DNA of 64,000 bases from Leclercia adecarboxylata. GTDB lineage: Bacteria; Pseudomonadota; Gammaproteobacteria; Enterobacterales; Enterobacteriaceae. Each line of letters opens with the position of its first letter. The stretch's first letter is position 1. Where the stretch lies: positions 930,001 through 994,000 of the forward strand of contig LR590464.1 in assembly GCA_901472455.1 (NCBI GenBank), given 5' to 3'. Under the pieces are notes generated by a model. It searched no databases and was not told the DNA's origin. It worked only from the letters and a program-made list of their open reading frames with translations. Of the stretch, positions 1 to 9,269 are shown piece after piece. Made by a program: the position numbers and the translations under genes.

Positions 1-261
1 GCGGTTGCCCCCGAATGCCCACAATTCTTTAATAAGACGGTACTCAAATTCTTTTTTCCATTTACGTTCAAGGAATCCTTTGGCTTCTTCGCGATTATTC
101 GCAAATTCTGCGCGGTTACGCCATTTGGTATCCAGAGAATAGGCCAGCGAGACTTTTGCAGCGTCACGGCTATTCCAGCCATCTTCAGCAAGCCGTACTT
201 TTTCAATCGCTGACTCAAGTGTAAATGGAGGAAGCGGCGGACGAATTTGTGCATCAGACAT
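1..261 (-). CDS. DUF1348 / NTF2-like protein, 3' end cut by window edge
   Basis: The first 87 codons of a minus-strand gene run off the window at base 1. The start ATG at 259-261 is preceded by an AGGAG ribosome site (269-274 on the complement). The protein begins [18 protein letters not shown] and continues with [21 protein letters not shown] and [14 protein letters not shown]. This is the signature of the DUF1348 family, small cone-shaped proteins of the nuclear transport factor 2 / SnoaL superfamily. No catalytic role is established for the family. Members are often found beside TetR regulators, as here. A perfect 20-bp palindrome 167 bp upstream, repeated before the next gene (a TetR repressor), suggests repression by that protein. 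Family call is firm; function unknown. Confidence 0.85.
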   Translation of the reverse strand, partial: MSDAQIRPPLPPFTLESAIEKVRLAEDGWNSRDAAKVSLAYSLDTKWRNRAEFANNREEAKGFLERKWKKEFEYRLIKELWAFGGNR

Positions 262-427
262 GGTAGAGACTCCTGTAAATGTGGAAAGTTCGGTTTCATT
301 TGCTTTTCGAGACGTAGACATAAATTCTTCCTCTGTTATTTAACGCCCTGGGTAGCTATGAGAATTCTGTATTCTCAATCATGCCCGATATCACTTTTCA
401 GAGGGTCCGTCTGGTCTATGAACTCAT

Positions 428-447
428 GGTAGAACGATCGTTCTACC
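428..447. promoter_or_regulatory. Palindromic operator, probably for the adjacent TetR regulator
   Basis: A perfect 20-bp palindrome, GGTAGAACGATCGTTCTACC, lies upstream of the DUF1348 gene. Its 14-bp core AGAACGATCGTTCT recurs at 1463-1476 just before the tetR start. Two identical palindromes flanking a TetR gene and its neighbour are what a TetR dimer site looks like. Binding itself is inferred. Confidence 0.75.
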
Positions 448-884
448 TCGTCAAGACGGTGTTTGATAAAATCATTAAAAAAGCAATGCATCCCTTTAAA
501 AAATGGTGTTAACGCGTTCATAAATAATAAGAAATTGATTTTTAGATATTCTTATCTGCTGGTGGTTTGGGATATCTTTCAGAGGAAAATCGTTTAATTT
601 CAATGGGGTACTCAGGGCTCATTGCCTTGCAGGATTTTTTGATATGAGAATAGAGCCAAAGCCGGTTAGGCGAGAAGTTAGAATGAAATAGCGACGGAAA
701 GGAAAGGGGGAAAGGTGAAGCGCGTTTTGCATCGGTATAATCAGATCAACGATAACGTCATATCAGAGGATGAATGTAATATTCTCTTTCGTGGTCTGAA
801 ATTAAATAAATGACACCCACGCGTGAACCTCCAGCATAACTGGATAATTCAGTGAGTATTATTTCCCCGGAATACAGGCCTCTT
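448..884. other. AT-rich intergenic stretch, nothing recognised
   Basis: This stretch of about 440 bases lies between the palindrome and the end of the TetR gene. It is AT-rich and stop-rich in all frames. I see no gene, RNA gene or convincing hairpin terminator. Confidence 0.5.
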
Positions 885-1451
885 TTACGAGACCTGTTTC
901 AGTAACAGCTGCGCAATATCTTTTGCATCATCGGCGGCGCTGTTATCACCCATAACTCGTGACATGGTGATGGCACCTTCAATTAATAACAGCAGCTGCC
1001 TTGCCAGTGATGAGGAGTGCTCAATATTCAGTTGTCCGGTAAGCTCAAGGGCGTAATCCAGGATTTTCTGCTTATGCAGTTTAGCAATCTGGCGAATGGG
1101 ATCTGCACTGTCACCCACTTCCCCCGCGGTATTGATGAATGCGCACCCGCGGTAGCCCTCCGACTCAAACCAGCCTTTGAGTACGGTAAACATATTCAGG
1201 ATGCGTTCCTGCGGCGTATCCGCTTTGTCGCACTCGCTCCTGAACCATTCCATCCAGCGCACATCACGTGCGTTCAGGGCTGCAGCCGCCACTTCGTCTT
1301 TGTTGGCGAAGTAGCGATAAATACTTTTCCGGGCCACACCTGACGTTCTTACAAGAAGATCCATGCCGGTGGCATGAATACCGTTCTGGTAAATGAGTTG
1401 TTCAGCTGTCGCGAGGATTTTTTCGCGTGTATCAGTCGTGTTTTTGTTCAT
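885..1451 (-). CDS. TetR/AcrR family transcriptional regulator
   Basis: A 188-residue protein with an N-terminal TetR helix-turn-helix (about residues 10-55, including GVARKSIYRYFANKDE) and a C-terminal ligand-binding region carrying YRGCAFINTAGEVGD, a segment common in this family. It should act as a dimeric cytoplasmic repressor released by a small ligand. The start ATG at 1449-1451 lies 18 bases from the centre of a palindrome (1463-1476), so the protein probably represses itself. The same core occurs before the DUF1348 gene downstream on the same strand. The inducer is unknown. The frame is intact. Confidence 0.9.
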   Translation of the reverse strand: MNKNTTDTREKILATAEQLIYQNGIHATGMDLLVRTSGVARKSIYRYFANKDEVAAAALNARDVRWMEWFRSECDKADTPQERILNMFTVLKGWFESEGYRGCAFINTAGEVGDSADPIRQIAKLHKQKILDYALELTGQLNIEHSSSLARQLLLLIEGAITMSRVMGDNSAADDAKDIAQLLLKQVS

Positions 1452-1459
1452 AGGTAAAT

Positions 1460-1479
1460 GGTAGAACGATCGTTCTCTT
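1460..1479. promoter_or_regulatory. Second copy of the TetR-type operator
   Basis: GGTAGAACGATCGTTCTCTT sits immediately upstream of the tetR start. Its 14-bp core is a perfect palindrome identical to that at 431-444. Its position over the probable promoter fits autorepression. Confidence 0.7.
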
Positions 1480-1588
1480 TGGTCAAGTCCAGGTCAACAC
1501 TCTTTTAAACCAGAGGGGGTAAGAGGCTGGTACGCTCGCCGGGTGCGGCCAGCCTCAACGCGTTATCGCATGTCACTGAGAATGAGCG

Positions 1589-2161
1589 CTATGAACCCTT
1601 TCTGTTTCGGTAGGCCGCGACTTTCATACGATTACCGCAGGTTGCCATGCTGCACCAGCGGCGGCGATGTGACTTGCTCAAATCCTGGAAAAGTAAAATA
1701 CAGTTATGTGCTTCACACTCTCTCACGTATTCAAACTTTTCATCAGTGACCAGCTTCACCAGGGCATCCGCAATGGGCCAGAGCAGGCCTGCGGAGCTGA
1801 GCGTGTTTGAACAGACCTCAACCCGATATCGCCGCGTATCTTCGTCCCATTGCAGCCCGATCTCAGGACGCCCCGCTTGCAGTATCTGGTTAATCACCGT
1901 CAGGTTAGTTGCCTCGGATTTCATCGCGGCATGCACCAGGGTTCTGGCAGCATCGCGCAGCTGACGGGCTTCAGTTAGTAAGTCATCCGGAGCCTCAGTG
2001 CCTTTCGGCACAACACCCGCCGTTTCCAGCCAGTCGATGACGCTGAGATTGTCGGTAAAACAATCATGCCGCTCATCACCCGTCCCGTATTCACTGTTAA
2101 TAAAATCCAGTGCGAGATTATCGGCGAGGAAGAGAGGCTGAGAAGGTTGTTTGAATTCCAT
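1589..2161 (-). CDS. CGNR zinc-finger / ABATE-domain putative transcriptional regulator
   Basis: A 190-residue protein. Roughly residues 10-130 form an ABATE-type domain (LADNLALDFINSE near the start). The C-terminus holds a CGNR zinc finger with cysteines in ECEAHNC and in WCSMATCGNR, followed by basic residues that would contact DNA. The family is described as putative stress-induced transcription regulators, though few members have been studied. It is transcribed divergently from an alpha/beta hydrolase, and the short shared intergenic region carries an inverted repeat. It therefore probably controls that hydrolase and itself. The frame is intact. Confidence 0.85.
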   Translation of the reverse strand: MEFKQPSQPLFLADNLALDFINSEYGTGDERHDCFTDNLSVIDWLETAGVVPKGTEAPDDLLTEARQLRDAARTLVHAAMKSEATNLTVINQILQAGRPEIGLQWDEDTRRYRVEVCSNTLSSAGLLWPIADALVKLVTDEKFEYVRECEAHNCILLFQDLSKSHRRRWCSMATCGNRMKVAAYRNRKGS

Positions 2162-2193
2162 ACCTGTCCGTAACTCATAAAATCATTTTGACA

Positions 2194-2241
2194 GGTTACC
2201 AAATTTGCGTGTAACCTTCAAACACACACTTTAATGGTTAC
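2194..2241. promoter_or_regulatory. GGTTAC inverted repeat in the CGNR-hydrolase divergent promoter
   Basis: GGTTAC (2194-2199) and GTAACC (2211-2216) form an inverted repeat with an 11-base spacer. A third GGTTAC lies at 2236-2241, just before the hydrolase ribosome site. This is a candidate binding region for the divergent CGNR regulator. Assignment to that protein is inference. Confidence 0.45.
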
Positions 2242-2254
2242 AAAGAGGTTTGCC

Positions 2255-3157
2255 ATGATGTCTTCCACAACCGATAACGCCTCCGTCTCGCCAGTTACCG
2301 CGATCCATTACCGTTATCAACAAGCAGGCGACGTGAACGTTTTTTACCGCGAAGCGGGGGATCCGGCATCGCCTGTATTACTGCTGCTTCATGGCTTCGC
2401 GGGTTCATCATTTATGTTTCGTGACCTGATTCCCCAGCTGGCCGATCGTTATCATGTCATCGCCCCGGATTTGCCCGCCTTTGGTTTCACTGAGGCACCC
2501 GCGCGAGGGGAGTATGCTTATACCTTTGCCCAGCTTGCTGAGACGATTGGCCGGTTTACCGAAGAGCTTCATCTCAACCGCTATGCGCTGTTGGTCCACG
2601 ATTACGGCGCGCCTGTCGGATGGCGACTGGCGTTAGCGCATCCGCAGCGGGTAACAGCCCTTATTTCCCAGAACGGCAATGCCTACGAAGAGGGGCTGGG
2701 AGAGGCCTGGGCACCTATTCAGCAATACTGGCTTGATCCCACTGTGGAAAACCGCAATGCGCTGAGTGAATTTCCGACGCCAGCGGCTATCAAATGGCAA
2801 TATCTGGAAGGCGTTTCCGATCAGAGTCTGATTTCACCTGACGGCTATTCGCTCGAAGGGATGCAGGTATTACGGCCGGGTAATGCGGAAATCCAGTTAG
2901 ACCTGCTGCTGGATTACGCCTCGAACGTAGAGATGTACCCGCAGTTTCAACACTATTTTCGCCAGTATCAGCCACCGCTATTAGCCGTATGGGGAAAAAA
3001 CGATCCCTTTTTCATGCCGGCGGGCGCAGAAGCCTGGAAACGTGATTTGCCTGACGCTGAAATACGCTTTTATGACACGGGCCACTTCGCCCTTGAAACG
3101 CATGCTAAAGAGATAGGTACCGCCGTGCGTGACTTCCTCGACCGGCATGTCCGCTAG
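2255..3157 (+). CDS. Alpha/beta hydrolase (haloalkane dehalogenase / epoxide hydrolase-like)
   Basis: A protein of about 300 residues with the full alpha/beta-hydrolase layout. The oxyanion motif HGFAGSS is near residue 46. The nucleophile elbow HDYGAP has aspartate near residue 116. The acid lies in WGKNDPFF and the histidine in DTGHFALE near the C-terminus. An aspartate rather than serine nucleophile points to the haloalkane dehalogenase/epoxide hydrolase branch, although the substrate is unknown. I chose the ATG at 2255 because AAAGAGG lies just upstream. An in-frame ATG at 2234 falls inside the operator-like repeat. The gene is divergent from the CGNR regulator and followed by a VOC protein in the same direction. 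Confidence 0.85.
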   Translation: MMSSTTDNASVSPVTAIHYRYQQAGDVNVFYREAGDPASPVLLLLHGFAGSSFMFRDLIPQLADRYHVIAPDLPAFGFTEAPARGEYAYTFAQLAETIGRFTEELHLNRYALLVHDYGAPVGWRLALAHPQRVTALISQNGNAYEEGLGEAWAPIQQYWLDPTVENRNALSEFPTPAAIKWQYLEGVSDQSLISPDGYSLEGMQVLRPGNAEIQLDLLLDYASNVEMYPQFQHYFRQYQPPLLAVWGKNDPFFMPAGAEAWKRDLPDAEIRFYDTGHFALETHAKEIGTAVRDFLDRHVR

Positions 3158-3308
3158 TTTGATTAGCGTCTATCCGGTGAGACCAGCCATGTCAGCATGT
3201 GATTGCCATGGCTGCGCGTTCCGCATTGAAAGCCAGACTGTTCCACAAGCGCATGTATTCCTGGGCGGTGTACAGGCTGGCGAAAGCAGTTTTCTGAAGG
3301 AGAATAAA

Positions 3309-3710
3309 ATGATGGCAGTGACAACGGGCGTACAACATATTGGCCTGGCCGTATCAAAACTTGAAGAAAGCGCGGCGTTCTTCACCAGAATATTGGGCTG
3401 GGAGGAAGTGAAACGCCGTGAAGATTATCCCGCCATCTTCGTCAGGGATAATGCCCTGACGATTACGCTCTGGAAAACGCAAACCGACGACCCCGTGGAA
3501 TTTAATCGTAAAACGAACGTTGGACTCCATCACTTGGCTTTACGGGTCGAAAATAAAGCGGATCTGTTCCAGCTTCTTGAGGTATTAAAGGCGAATCAGA
3601 TCGAAATTGAATTCGAGCCAACCGTGATCAGAGAAGGGCCGTCAATGCACATGATGTGTTACGACCCCAGCGGTATAAGAATTGAATTCTACTACCCTGG
3701 GCAGGGCTGA
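3309..3710 (+). CDS. VOC family (glyoxalase/bleomycin-resistance fold) protein
   Basis: A 133-residue protein starting MMAVTTGVQHIGLAVSKLEE and ending YDPSGIRIEFYYPGQG, the two beta-alpha-beta-beta-beta halves of a vicinal oxygen chelate protein. Candidate metal ligands are the histidine of VQHIGLAV, the histidines of VGLHHLALRV and the glutamate of RIEFYYP. Members include glyoxalases, dioxygenases and resistance proteins, and the exact reaction cannot be told. AAGGAG precedes the start. It lies 150 bases after the hydrolase and may be cotranscribed with it. The 150-base gap holds no recognisable gene. Confidence 0.85.
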   Translation: MMAVTTGVQHIGLAVSKLEESAAFFTRILGWEEVKRREDYPAIFVRDNALTITLWKTQTDDPVEFNRKTNVGLHHLALRVENKADLFQLLEVLKANQIEIEFEPTVIREGPSMHMMCYDPSGIRIEFYYPGQG

Positions 3711-3721
3711 TTTACACAGTC

Positions 3722-4291
3722 TCAGTCAGGCACAACGGCGTTGGCGCACCGTGTTTTTTGCGCCGCCCGTAGATCCTCCAGCGTATCGATATCAAATATA
3801 ACGCCAGCGTCATCCAGCGAAAGATCCAGCACATCCCCCTGACTGCGCGCACGCATCACTATTTCCCGCGCCCCCGTATCACCCGCCAGACCCTGCAACG
3901 CCTCGCGGTATTCCCGGCGAAACCCCACCGGGTGCCCCGCCTGTTGCTGGTGGTGAGGGACCACAATCCCGTAATTCATCAGTTCTTCAGCAACGCGCTG
4001 CAACGTCCGGGGCTGAATTAAAGGCAGGTCGGCGGGCAGGATTAACCATCCCGACGCCAGGTCTGTGGCCTGGACGCCCAGTGAAACCGACGCGCCCATG
4101 CCCGGCGTTCCGCCTTCAGGCCTGACGAGATGCCACGGCAGGTTGGCGGCTTCAACCGCCTGAATCACGTGCGTCAGGACAGATTGCCCGGCCAACACCG
4201 CTTCAAGCTTATGCGTTTTGCCCCCCGAGGCGAGAAACCGCTCGCCGCGTCCGGCGGCGAGAATAATCACAACCGGCGAGGACATTAACAT
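3722..4291 (-). CDS. MobA/MocA-like molybdenum cofactor nucleotidyltransferase
   Basis: A 189-residue NTP-transferase (MobA-like fold). The N-terminal nucleotide-binding loop reads ILAAGRGERF. LPADLPLIQP carries the metal-binding aspartate, GHPVGF follows, and FDIDTLEDL closes the domain, as in MocA, which makes the cytosine-dinucleotide form of the molybdenum cofactor. The start overlaps the end of paoD (GAATGTTAATG contains the TAA of paoD and the ATG here), so it is translationally coupled to the aldehyde oxidoreductase genes. PaoABC-type enzymes need the cytosine-dinucleotide cofactor, which makes a dedicated MocA reasonable. In E. coli mocA is not in this operon. The frame is intact. Confidence 0.8.
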   Translation of the reverse strand: MLMSSPVVIILAAGRGERFLASGGKTHKLEAVLAGQSVLTHVIQAVEAANLPWHLVRPEGGTPGMGASVSLGVQATDLASGWLILPADLPLIQPRTLQRVAEELMNYGIVVPHHQQQAGHPVGFRREYREALQGLAGDTGAREIVMRARSQGDVLDLSLDDAGVIFDIDTLEDLRAAQKTRCANAVVPD

Positions 4292-5226
4292 TCGTCCTGA
4301 CGCAGGCGTGCGGCAGCCACGTCTGCCAGAACCGACAGCGCCAGGGTGCGCGCATCCCGGGCTTTCGGGAAGATGCCGATCGGTGCCTTAATGCGCGCAA
4401 TCTCGTCATCCCGCCCAGCCCAGCTCAATGAGCTTTTGTCTGCGCTGGCTATGGGTACGCTGGCTGCCCAGCGCGCCGATGTAAAACGGGGTCGCGTCAC
4501 GTGCGGCCTGCAGGACGGGAAGTTCCCGGTGAAGATCGTGCCACAGCAGGATCACCGCCGTGTCAGCATCAATGAGGGGAACCCGGGTCACCCGAGCAGG
4601 GGTCAAACGGACAAATGGCATACCCTGCCGCTGCCGCGAGTTCAGCCGTCGCCTGCGCTTCGATGGAATTTCCGTGGATCAGCAACCGCACGCAGGGCTG
4701 GAAAGCTATCTCGATACCCTGATTATGCCAGCCGGTGAGCGTTGGCTCGGACAGGCAGGTGAGCATCTGCGTCTGCGGGGTATAACGCAACCCGGCGGGC
4801 TGGCGCTGCGCCAGGCGGTTCAGTACCGCCAGCAGCGGCTGCGCCGAGCGCAGCTTATGAATCGCCAGCGTGATGCCCCCGCCGCAGGGCAGGACAATGT
4901 CAAACCAGGGCGAACCCTGGCCATAACGCACCTCGCGATCCTGGCCGGACACGATCACCTCCAGCGCCTCAAATGCCGCTGCCGCTTCGACGCAGCCCCC
5001 GGAGACGAAGCCACAGTACTGGCCATCCTCGCGAACCACCATCTGCGCCCCCAACGAGCGCGCCGCGCCGCCGCGTATCTCCGTCAGCATCACCAGCGGC
5101 CGCCTCTTTGCCGGCCATCAGCGTCTCAACCGCGAAGCGCAGGATCTCCCGGCTGTCGTCAGTCAGAAACGCCTGTTCCGGCGTCTGGCGCAGATCGTCT
5201 GCCAGATTAAAAAGAGAGTGGGGCAT
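4285..5226 (-). CDS. paoD: PaoD, XdhC-family molybdenum cofactor insertion factor (frame-broken)
   Basis: The protein matches E. coli PaoD (YagQ): LADDLRQTPEQAFLTDD near the start, then MLTEIRGGAARSLGAQMVV, YCGFVSGGCVEAA, LPCGGGITL and, near the end, YIGALGSQRTH and IGIFPKARDA. PaoD binds the molybdenum cofactor, promotes its final modification and insertion into PaoC, and acts in the cytoplasm. The start at 5226 follows an AGGAGG site and lies only 9 bases after the paoC stop. As sequenced, the frame breaks at least three times (near 5100, 4590 and 4410). The conserved protein continues in another frame each time, which looks like single-base sequencing errors. The end overlaps the MocA-like gene. 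Confidence 0.85.
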
Positions 5227-5235
5227 GGTTCCTCC

Positions 5236-7435
5236 TTAAACGGCGTCCGGCAGGCCGCTGAGCAATTTATCCAGGGTGGACAGGATAGTCCCGCACTCTT
5301 ACCCCCGTCGCGTTATACACCGCATTGGCAATGGCAGCACCCACGCCGCACAGGCCAAGCTCGCCCACGCCTTTGGCTTTCATCGGGGAGGAGATGGGGT
5401 CAGTATCATCCAGGAAAATCACTTTCTGCTCGGGAATATCGGCATGGACCGGTACTTCATACGCGGCCATGTCGTGGTTGACGAAGTAGCCCAGCCGGGT
5501 ATCCACCGCCAGCTCTTCCATCAGCGCCGCCCCCAGCCCCATGGTCATCGCGCCAATCACCTGGCTGCGCGCCGTTTTTGGGTTAAGGATACGCCCGGCC
5601 GCGCACACCGCGAGCATGCGACGCACCCGCACCTCGCCGGTCGCGCTATCCACGCCACTCGATAAAATGTCCGGCAAAGGGTGGACTGCTGATACTGCTT
5701 ATCCAGATCGCAGAATTCGATACCGTCTTCAGCGGTCAGGGTGCCGTTGGCCGCGGCCTCGGTAATGTCTGCGCTGCGGGTATCACTGCTGATTTTCCCG
5801 TCGCTAAATTGCGCCTGGTGCGGGTCAAAACCGAGCCTCGTGGCAATGGTTTCACGCAACTTCACGCAGGCGGCATAAACTCCCGAGGTGGAGGTGTTCG
5901 CCCCCCATTGCCCGCCTGAACCGGCCGATACCGGGAAAGCTTGAATCACCCAGGTTAACCGTCACCTTTTCCAGCGGTACGCCCAGCATTTCTGCCGCCG
6001 TCTGGGCAATGATGGTATAGCTCCCGGTCCCGATGTCGGTCATGTCGGTCTCTACCGTCACGTTTCCGGCGGCATCCAGATGCACACGGGCGGCAGATTT
6101 TTCCAGCAGGTTATTGCGAAAACCGGCCGCCATGCCCATGCCCACCAGCCAACGACCGTCACGCACCTGGCCGGGCGTCGCGTTGCGCGCTTTTCCAGCC
6201 GAACGCGTCGGCACCGGTACGCAGGCACTCAATCAACTGACGGCGTGAAAAAGGACGGCTGGGATCGGCCGGATCGACCTGGGTGTCATTGAGAATGCGA
6301 AATTCAACCGGATCGATACCCGCTTTTTCGGCCAGCTCATCAATGGCGATTTCCAGCGCCATCAAACCCGGCGCTTCGCCAGGGGCACGCATGGCATTGC
6401 CCTCCGGCAGATCCAGTTTTGCCAGCCGCAGTCCGGTATGGCGATTCGCCCCCGCGTAGAGCAGTTCAGTCTGCTGAAACCGCGGTCTCCGGGTGCCGCC
6501 GGGAAGATTGCCCGACCAGCTATCATGCGCGATGGCCGTGATTTTCCCGGCGGTATCCGTCCCGATGCGGATATGCTGAATGGTGGCCGGGCGGTGAGTG
6601 GTGTTATTCGGAATAGTGGGCCGTGAAAGCATCACTTTCACCGGGCGCTTTATAGCGCGGGCGGCCAGCGCGGCCAGCAGGGCATCGCTTCGCAGGAACA
6701 ACTTGCCGCCAAAGCCGCCGCCGATATACGGGGCGATAACGTGCACATTCTCCTCCGGGATCTTGAGGGTTTCCGCGAGGTCGGTACGGCACCAGGCAAC
6801 CATCTGGTTGGAGGTCCAGAGGGTCACCTTATCGCCCTCCCAGGCCGCCATCGAGGCATGCGGCTCCATCGCCATATGACTCTGGTCAGGCGTGGTGTAG
6901 ATCGCATCCAGCTTCACCGCGGCGGCGGAAAAGGCAGCGTCAAAATCCCCGGTGTTTTTATCGGGTGTATCCTCAGGCGGCTGGCTGACGGCGGGTTTTT
7001 CATCTGCCAGCGAGTAAGATCCTTTTCCACGCCGCCAGGTTACCTGCACCAGCGCCGCCGCCGCCCGGGCCTGCTCAAACGTCTCTGCCACCACCAGCGC
7101 AACGGCCTGATGGTAATGTTCAATCTTTGGGCCACCCAGCAGGGTGGCCGCGTTTCGCTCGCCTTTGCCGAGTTCGCCCGCGCTACTGGCGGTGATCACC
7201 GTTAACACCCCCGGCGCGTTTTTCGCGGCCTGCGTGTCGATGGCGGCGATCTCGCCTTTGGCAATTGCCGACCCCACAACATAGCCATACGCCGCATTGG
7301 GCGCGATATCATGCCATTCGTAGGCGTAGTGCGCCGTGCCGGTGGTTTTTAAGGCACCGTCGATACGGTCGCGAGGCTGACCGACCACCTTCAAGCGATC
7401 GATCGGTTTTCACCTGCCGGTTTATCGAATTTCAT
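5236..7435 (-). CDS. paoC: PaoC, molybdopterin-binding subunit of periplasmic aldehyde oxidoreductase (frame-broken)
   Basis: Very close to E. coli PaoC (YagR, about 732 residues) over its whole length. Recognisable segments include [42 protein letters not shown] and [20 protein letters not shown], where the conserved GVGELG holds the catalytic glutamate. It binds the molybdenum cytosine-dinucleotide cofactor and oxidises aromatic and other aldehydes to acids in the periplasm, with PaoA and PaoB. The true start, [10 protein letters not shown], is at 7435 and overlaps the paoB stop (ATGA). A missing C near 7410 breaks the frame after 10 codons. Further breaks lie near 6190, 5940, 5660 and 5280, and the stop at 5236 is reached after correcting an extra base in CCACCC. 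Confidence 0.9.
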
Positions 7436-8387
7436 ACCTTAGCCCTCGCTTCTGTCAGCACGGAGGCAAGCGTTCGCTTCGCCAGGGTTAATTTGAACGT
7501 GTTTTCAGGCGTCGGGTGAGCCTCCGCAAACAACGCATCGTAGACGGCCTGCACGCCCTGGGGCAGCTGCGCATCGGCCTGGGCAATCCGCCAGGGTTTA
7601 TGAGCCACGCCGCCCAGCGCGACACGCCCACTGCCATCTGGCTGGACAATCGCCGCGACCGAGACCAGCGCAAAGGCGTAAGAGGCGCGATCGCGGACTT
7701 TACGGTAGATGTGCTGCCCACCCACGGGCGGCGGCAGGGTGACGGCGGTAATCAGTTCACCTGGCGTCAGGACGGTTTCGATATGGGGCGTTTTCCCTGG
7801 GGCGCGATAAAAGTCGGCGAGGGGGATGTTCCGCGCTTTGCCGTCGGCAGAAACGGTTTCCACCACTGCATCCAGCAGACGCATCGCGACAGGCATATCG
7901 CCCGGATGCGTAGCAATACAGGCCTGGCTGCCGCCCACCACAGCATGCTGACGGCTAAACCCCTCAAGCGCCGCGCAGCCGCTGCCGGGAAGACGTTTAT
8001 TGCAGGGCTGATTGGTATCGTAAAAATAGGGCAGCGGGTACGCTGAAGAAGATTCCCTGCCGTGGTGGCCTGGTTGCGTAACTGACCGGATGCTCCTGCT
8101 AGTAGTGCTCTGGACAGTACGGCATAGTCACGGCGCACACGTTCATCTGCGGCTAAATCGGTATTGCGCACCAGGGCGCCGATCCGCAGACCGCCCTCGT
8201 CGGTGGCGACAATCTGGTCGAGGCCCAGACCGTTCACGTCGATCAGATGGGTGGGCGTCTCAATTTCCAGCTTCATCAGATCGAGCAGATTCGTTCCCCC
8301 GGCAATAAATTTTGCACCGTGTTTATCCCTGGCGCTGGCCGCGGCCTCGGCCGGGGTTTTTACCCGTTCGTAAGTAAAGGCTTTCAT
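7432..8387 (-). CDS. paoB: PaoB, FAD-binding subunit of periplasmic aldehyde oxidoreductase (frame-broken)
   Basis: Matches E. coli PaoB (YagS, 318 residues): [16 protein letters not shown] at the start, the FAD-binding [15 protein letters not shown], then [20 protein letters not shown] and, in the second frame, [21 protein letters not shown]. PaoB carries FAD and, as known for its E. coli counterpart, an extra iron-sulfur cluster in a cysteine-containing insertion. It passes electrons between PaoC/PaoA and the acceptor. One break near 8030 (CCTATT for the expected CCCTATT) moves the rest to another frame. It overlaps paoA by ATGA at the start and paoC by ATGA at the end, a tight operon. Confidence 0.9.
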
Positions 8388-9057
8388 GATTTAAGCTCCC
8401 CTGCGGCGTCTTCGATGGCGGCCAGAATGTTGGCGTACGCGCCGCAACGACAGATGTTGCCGCTCATGCGTTCGCGGATCTCATCCGCCGTCTTTTCCGG
8501 GGGGGAGACCAGATCAAGCGTAACGTGGCTGGGATGCCCGCTTCAATCTCTTTCAGTACCGCGACGGAGGAGCAGATTTGCCCTGAGGTACAGTAGCCGC
8601 ACTGGAAACCATCATGTTTGATAAATGCCGCCTGCATGGGATGCAGATTGTCAGGCGTACCCAGCCCTTCGATGGTAGTGATTTCGGCATCCTGATGCAT
8701 GATTGCCAGCGTCAGGCAGGCGTTGAGCCTGCGGCCATTCACCAGCACGGTACAGGCGCCGCACTGCCCGTGATCGCAGCCTTTTTTCGTGCCGGTAAGC
8801 TGCAAGTTTTCCCGCAGCGCATCCAGCAGGGTAGTACGCGTATCCACCTCGAGTTGCTGACTTTTGCCGTTAACGCGCAGCGTCAGGGGCATCATCTCGG
8901 GCGGGGGGGTGACAGCAGGCTCGCCCTCAGCCAGTGCGCCACAAGGATAAACAGCAGCGGTTGCCGCCGCCGCTGCGCTGACTTTTATCAGATCCCGTCG
9001 GGACAGGCTGAAGTCGGGTGACTGACCGTCTTCAGGAAATTCGCCTTGGTTGCTCAT
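8384..9057 (-). CDS. paoA: PaoA, Tat-exported 2Fe-2S subunit of aldehyde oxidoreductase (frame-broken near C-terminus)
   Basis: Matches E. coli PaoA (YagT). A twin-arginine signal, [16 protein letters not shown], lies near residue 20, which sends the folded heterotrimer to the periplasm. The plant-type ferredoxin cluster motif [21 protein letters not shown] follows, then the second cluster, [10 protein letters not shown] and, in the corrected frame, [11 protein letters not shown] missing C near 8518 shifts the last 45 or so codons. In the corrected frame the stop TGA (8384-8386) overlaps the paoB start. This is the first gene of the minus-strand operon paoABCD plus the MocA-like gene. The 212 bases upstream to the next gene should hold its promoter. 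Confidence 0.9.
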
Positions 9058-9269
9058 GCCAGGCCTCCGGTATTTAAAGGGGAAATAAAAAGGAAAAAGG
9101 GTGCGACTGTGTCGTCTGATTTTTAAACATTAAGCATAGACGGCGATGCGGGCGGGATTATTCTTAAATCGAGGATGCGGTTATGAGAGGGTTTAATAAG
9201 TGTGCGATGGGGAAGGAGGGCCAGCTGGTAAGGCCTGCCTGTTTTTCAAACAGACAGGCAGAGTGTGAC

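Noticed and set aside
247-432. 61-residue plus-strand open frame over the DUF1348 promoter
   Set aside because: It overlaps the conserved minus-strand start and the palindrome, is rich in Cys, Arg and Ser, and has no ribosome site.
3129-3308. N-terminal extension of the VOC protein from 3129
   Set aside because: The extension overlaps the end of the hydrolase gene and is not VOC-like. AAGGAG directly before 3309 marks the proper start.
6159-7394. Long open frames opposite the pao and ubiD genes (for example 9603-10490 on the plus strand)
   Set aside because: These are antisense shadows of GC-rich conserved genes. They are rich in Arg, His and Gln, have no ribosome sites and match no family.
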